Source: Crotophaga sulcirostris
Taxonomy: Eukaryota > Chordata > Aves > Cuculiformes > Crotophagidae
Direction of reading: 5' to 3'
Assembly: GCA_013397455.1 (NCBI GenBank)
Contig: VYZB01000225.1
Coordinates: 582,176 to 646,175 of the forward strand
DNA length: 64,000 nt
Shown: positions 61,080 to 64,000 of the stretch, one piece after another
How positions within the stretch are numbered: position 1 is the first letter of the stretch
How the letters are laid out: each line of letters opens with the position of its first letter
Notes under the pieces: generated by a model
What the model was told of the DNA's origin: nothing
Databases searched by the model: none
Seen by the model: the letters and a program-made list of their open reading frames with translations, nothing else
Made by a program: the position numbers and the translations under genes

Positions 61080-61560
61080 TATGCTCATATTGTGTCTCTG
61101 GCACCGAAGAAATAAATCAGTAGCATTTTACTGTGACAATATGTAAATAAATCTCAACCTTCCTCACACTGATCCCTTGATTGCCAATTTGGCTTCCGTG
61201 CAAGTACTGTGCTGCAGAAATGATACCTCTTTAAAACTCACGTGCCACCACCATTCAACTCTCCCATATATTAAGCATTTTTCTGTTTTTAATTATCAAC
61301 TTTGATATTAAGCCAACTGGCAAATATTTATTTGATGGAGATTCTCCATTCATTAGCAAAATGAGAAAAAATGAATCTATAATAGCACATAACTGCTCCA
61401 TTAAGCAGCATTAGCTATCCATTTGAGAGCTAATAACATAAAATACAATTTTCTGACCACCAGATGTTGATGAATAAACTGGTGCTAAATTGGTGGCAGT
61501 AAAGCAATGAACAGGTCAAAGGTCAATTAGTTCCACCGGAAAGAAGCGACCCACTGGGAA
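61080..61560. promoter_or_regulatory. Candidate conserved non-coding element with DR1 site
   Basis: About 480 bases of AT-rich, non-repetitive text with no open frame and frequent homeodomain-type cores (TTTTTAATTATC, CATTAGC, GCATTAGC, GCTAATAAC, TCAATTAG). It ends with a perfect DR1. The texture is typical of deeply conserved vertebrate enhancers near developmental genes. This is inference; no alignment was possible. Confidence 0.3.
61513..61525 (+). promoter_or_regulatory. Perfect DR1 nuclear-receptor element AGGTCAAAGGTCA
   Basis: Two exact AGGTCA half-sites are separated by a single A, the consensus bound by RXR heterodimers, PPAR/RXR, HNF4 and COUP-TF. A specific 13-mer is expected far less than once in a 64-kb window on both strands. 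It is followed directly by ATTAG, a homeodomain core. Binding in vivo is not shown. Confidence 0.45.
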
Positions 61561-63419
61561 AACAGCAGCAAAGCTGTGATGGATGCTTGGGGGTGACTGA
61601 CGGCTGTTTTATTTAGAATTATGTGCACACAGCTGAGGGGGACTGACATTCAGGCCAAGTTGATGTTTACCTTTATGGGTTGCTCTTGTTTCTTATTGCA
61701 GTAAAGGCAGGAGATCCCAGGCAGGTGTGGGGGCTGTGGCAGTGCTGGCTCCTCCCCAAGCAGCCAGTGATGCCAGGTGGTAATTTTGGTCCCACTGGAA
61801 GTGCTGGCTGAGCAAAATCTCATCAACTTCACTGGGACCAAGAGTCTCCTAGAGTGACTCATCCTATGCAGGTATTTGGATATGATTCAGCCTTGACATG
61901 ATCAAGTGAAAGCCACTGTGCCGCTCCTCAAGTGCCAACCCTAGGAAAAAAAGATTCGTTATTACACGTCATTCTATCCTTCGAGAGGAAAACACCGCAA
62001 TACGTGCTGAGCTTTGATTTCAGGTGCCTTGAATAAAGGCAGATGAGAGCTACAAGATGAGACATCTGATTTGGAGGACCCAGCAAGGGGTGCGTAGTAT
62101 CAGAGCTGCAAAGTAGCCCCACATTGCAGGAATCCCTGATTGTTCCACTAACTTCGTACGAGTGGTGCAGGGAGGATCACAGCTTCAGCACTGCTCTTTT
62201 CATTTTGTGTAATTAAGATACTAGGAAGGAGTGAGTCAAGTTTTCTATTCCAATACATCTTTTTGAAATAGTGCTACAGAAATTAATCAACTTTTTTCTA
62301 ATCATCCATTTTATTCTGACCTATCACCTTTCCTTACAGCACTAGCATGCAAATCTTATGCACAGTGTGTTAAACTATGTTAATATATTCCACAAATCGC
62401 TCCCCACACTTGCTGCATTATGTGGAGCAGAAATGTGATGTGACAGATAATAGAGAGGAGAGAACGTGCCCTTTTTTGGAGAAACAGTACAACTCTAATT
62501 AAGTGCAAGTCTTGGAAAATACTCAATCTCTACAAAAAGCACTCTAGACCTTACAGTGGCCTTTATTTTCATTTCCAATTGTCTGCTACGAAGACCTATC
62601 ATCTTAGGATGGTGTTGGAAAGCAGACTTAAGGGATGAGAAAAAGTAAATGTCCATCATAAAGTGCAAACTGTAATCAGTCATGAGCTGGTAGCCTTCAT
62701 TCTGTGTCAACTGGCTGGGGAGAGGTGTCAGTGATCCACTGTGCTTTTTGTGCTGCTGGTCATCTTTGTCATATTCAGAGTTTTCTTTCTCTGGAATAAT
62801 AGATCACTGTTTTTTCTGTCTGAATAGCTATTTCCTCCTCCTTGTATACAATACAAAGGCTATCACTTAAGTATAAAAGCTTCTCATCAAATCTCTGCAG
62901 GATGTTCTTTGCCCAAATCTGTACTTTAAGGACACTTTTTGCAGCACAGTATCTGAATTGCATCGGATATATGGCAGCTTTTTTTCCTGAAAATAGCAGC
63001 TCTGAGCAGGATTTAGACATAGAGTGAACAAAAAACTGTTGGAAGTGGCTGAATAGAAAAACTTGTGGAGTTTTCTAAGTAAAACTGTGGTTTTTTAAAA
63101 TTCAAACCTCTCAAAGTCTATGTAATGTGTTTTTCTCCCCTCCAAAATAAAACTGTGCTTTCAAAAAATTCCGCTGGGTGCAATTAGTAGAGACAGTGGA
63201 AATACTCGTAGTGAAAGCTGAAGCTGCTTAAAATCTGAAGGGGTTTAATTCTGAATTAATGCCGTGATCCTGCACCCACTGATACCTATGCTTAGCTTTA
63301 AACATGTGAAAATCAATTCAGTCCAACTAAAAAAACCAAACCTGTTTATGTTTGTAGTAATGTAAATGTTACATTTGCAAGATACAGGTGTCACCAATAA
63401 GCTTTTTTCCAGCTGTGCC
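61561..63419. other. Non-coding stretch, nothing recognised
   Basis: Open frames are at most 81 codons, overlapping on both strands. No repeat, gene or RNA was identified. Confidence 0.55.
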
Positions 63420-64000
63420 CTGAGATGCAGATTGGGGCACCCTAGGGACCCTCAACTGGTGTTTCCAGGCTTGGGTTGAAGGGACTCCCAGCCCTGCATT
63501 TTCCTGGCAGGTCCCGTCTGCCTTTGGGGCTGGGCTGAAGCCCCTTGTTCCCAGCACAGGAGAGGCCGTGGAGCTGCATGACCCAGGGGGGCGTTTGATG
63601 TGATGTGGCGCGTGTGACTACGCACGGATGGATGTGTGAGGATGACATGAGATGTGTTGGGTTGGGTGGCGTGAGGAGGAGGCAGGATGCTCCACTAAGC
63701 TATTGCTGTGGTGCTGCATGTGCTGGAGGCACCCAGTTTCTCTGGGGAGGTGCTCAGAGAGCCCCAGGACTGGGCTCCACCAGTGCTTGCCAAGGGCTTT
63801 GCTCATCCCCCCCAGTTCCTCTGCACGCACTGGGATCGATGAGGAGCACGCCAAGAGCTCAAGTACCTGCTGAGGGCTCCATAATCATGGGATCCAGGGG
63901 ATGTTTTGGATTGGGAGGCTGGATTGGAAAGTGCTTTGCTGTGCCTCTGGGGATATCTGATGTCAGCTAGGATTTCCAATGGGAAGGTTGTAGGGCTGGG
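63420..64000. other. GC-richer block at the window end
   Basis: GC and CpG content rise visibly compared with the rest of the window, for example in GATGTGGCGCGTGTGACTAC. Open frames lengthen on both strands (121 and 78 codons) as a consequence. It is not dense enough in CpG to call an island inside the window and may be the edge of a GC-richer or genic region beyond it. Confidence 0.45.

Noticed and set aside
63580..63595. CCCAGGGGGGCG resembling a CTCF core
   Set aside because: One extra G breaks the core register and the flanks do not fit the motif.

Overview
This window looks like vertebrate nuclear DNA, most likely from a bird. The best evidence is a 5'-truncated CR1 LINE at 17526-17687, which keeps the typical avian/reptilian 3' end: a 'GCCCAGGGAGGTGGTTGAG' block, a 'TTCGATGATC...TCTTTTCCAACTGGATG' block, and the terminal ATTCTATG octamer repeat. 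The DNA is AT-rich, poor in CpG and very poor in recognisable transposons, as bird intergenic or intronic DNA usually is. There is no bacterial, phage, plasmid or organellar signature and no CRISPR array or operon. One 76-base N run (10886-10961) is an assembly gap.

I can support no complete protein-coding gene. The longest open frames are about 150 codons, one per strand, which is roughly what chance gives in 64 kb. None matches a family I recognise. If a gene crosses the window, most of what is seen is intron. The best single candidate for an internal exon is 17781-17860 (+), with a good acceptor, a good donor and an open, protein-like frame. Weaker pseudo-exon-like candidates lie at 5805-5842, 13943-14041, 28564-28611, 29625-29724, 57649-57804 and 60573-60702. 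All are splice-signal calls without homology, and most are probably fortuitous.

Layout. 1-3060: unremarkable. 3074-3164: purine-rich tract, followed by a candidate conserved non-coding element (3190-4080) rich in homeodomain-type, GATA and POU-like motifs. 4081-17525: mostly featureless, with the gap, a minus-strand ORF with one hydrophobic segment (13036-13437), and an old CR1-like remnant (15088-15180). 17526-17860: the CR1 and the best exon candidate. 17861-28041: nothing recognised. 28042-31000: two MIR-like SINE relics in opposite orientation, a 23-base triplication, a G-rich block, two exon-like segments and a third possible MIR relic. 31000-51260: featureless except for short tandem and simple repeats. 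51260-64000: several AT-rich stretches of enhancer type, the clearest being 61080-61560 with a perfect DR1 nuclear-receptor site, ending in a locally GC-richer block from 63420.

I did not find a new biological system here. The useful leads are the exon candidate at 17781, the candidate regulatory elements at 3190-4080 and 61080-61560, and the repeat-built splice acceptor near 28563.
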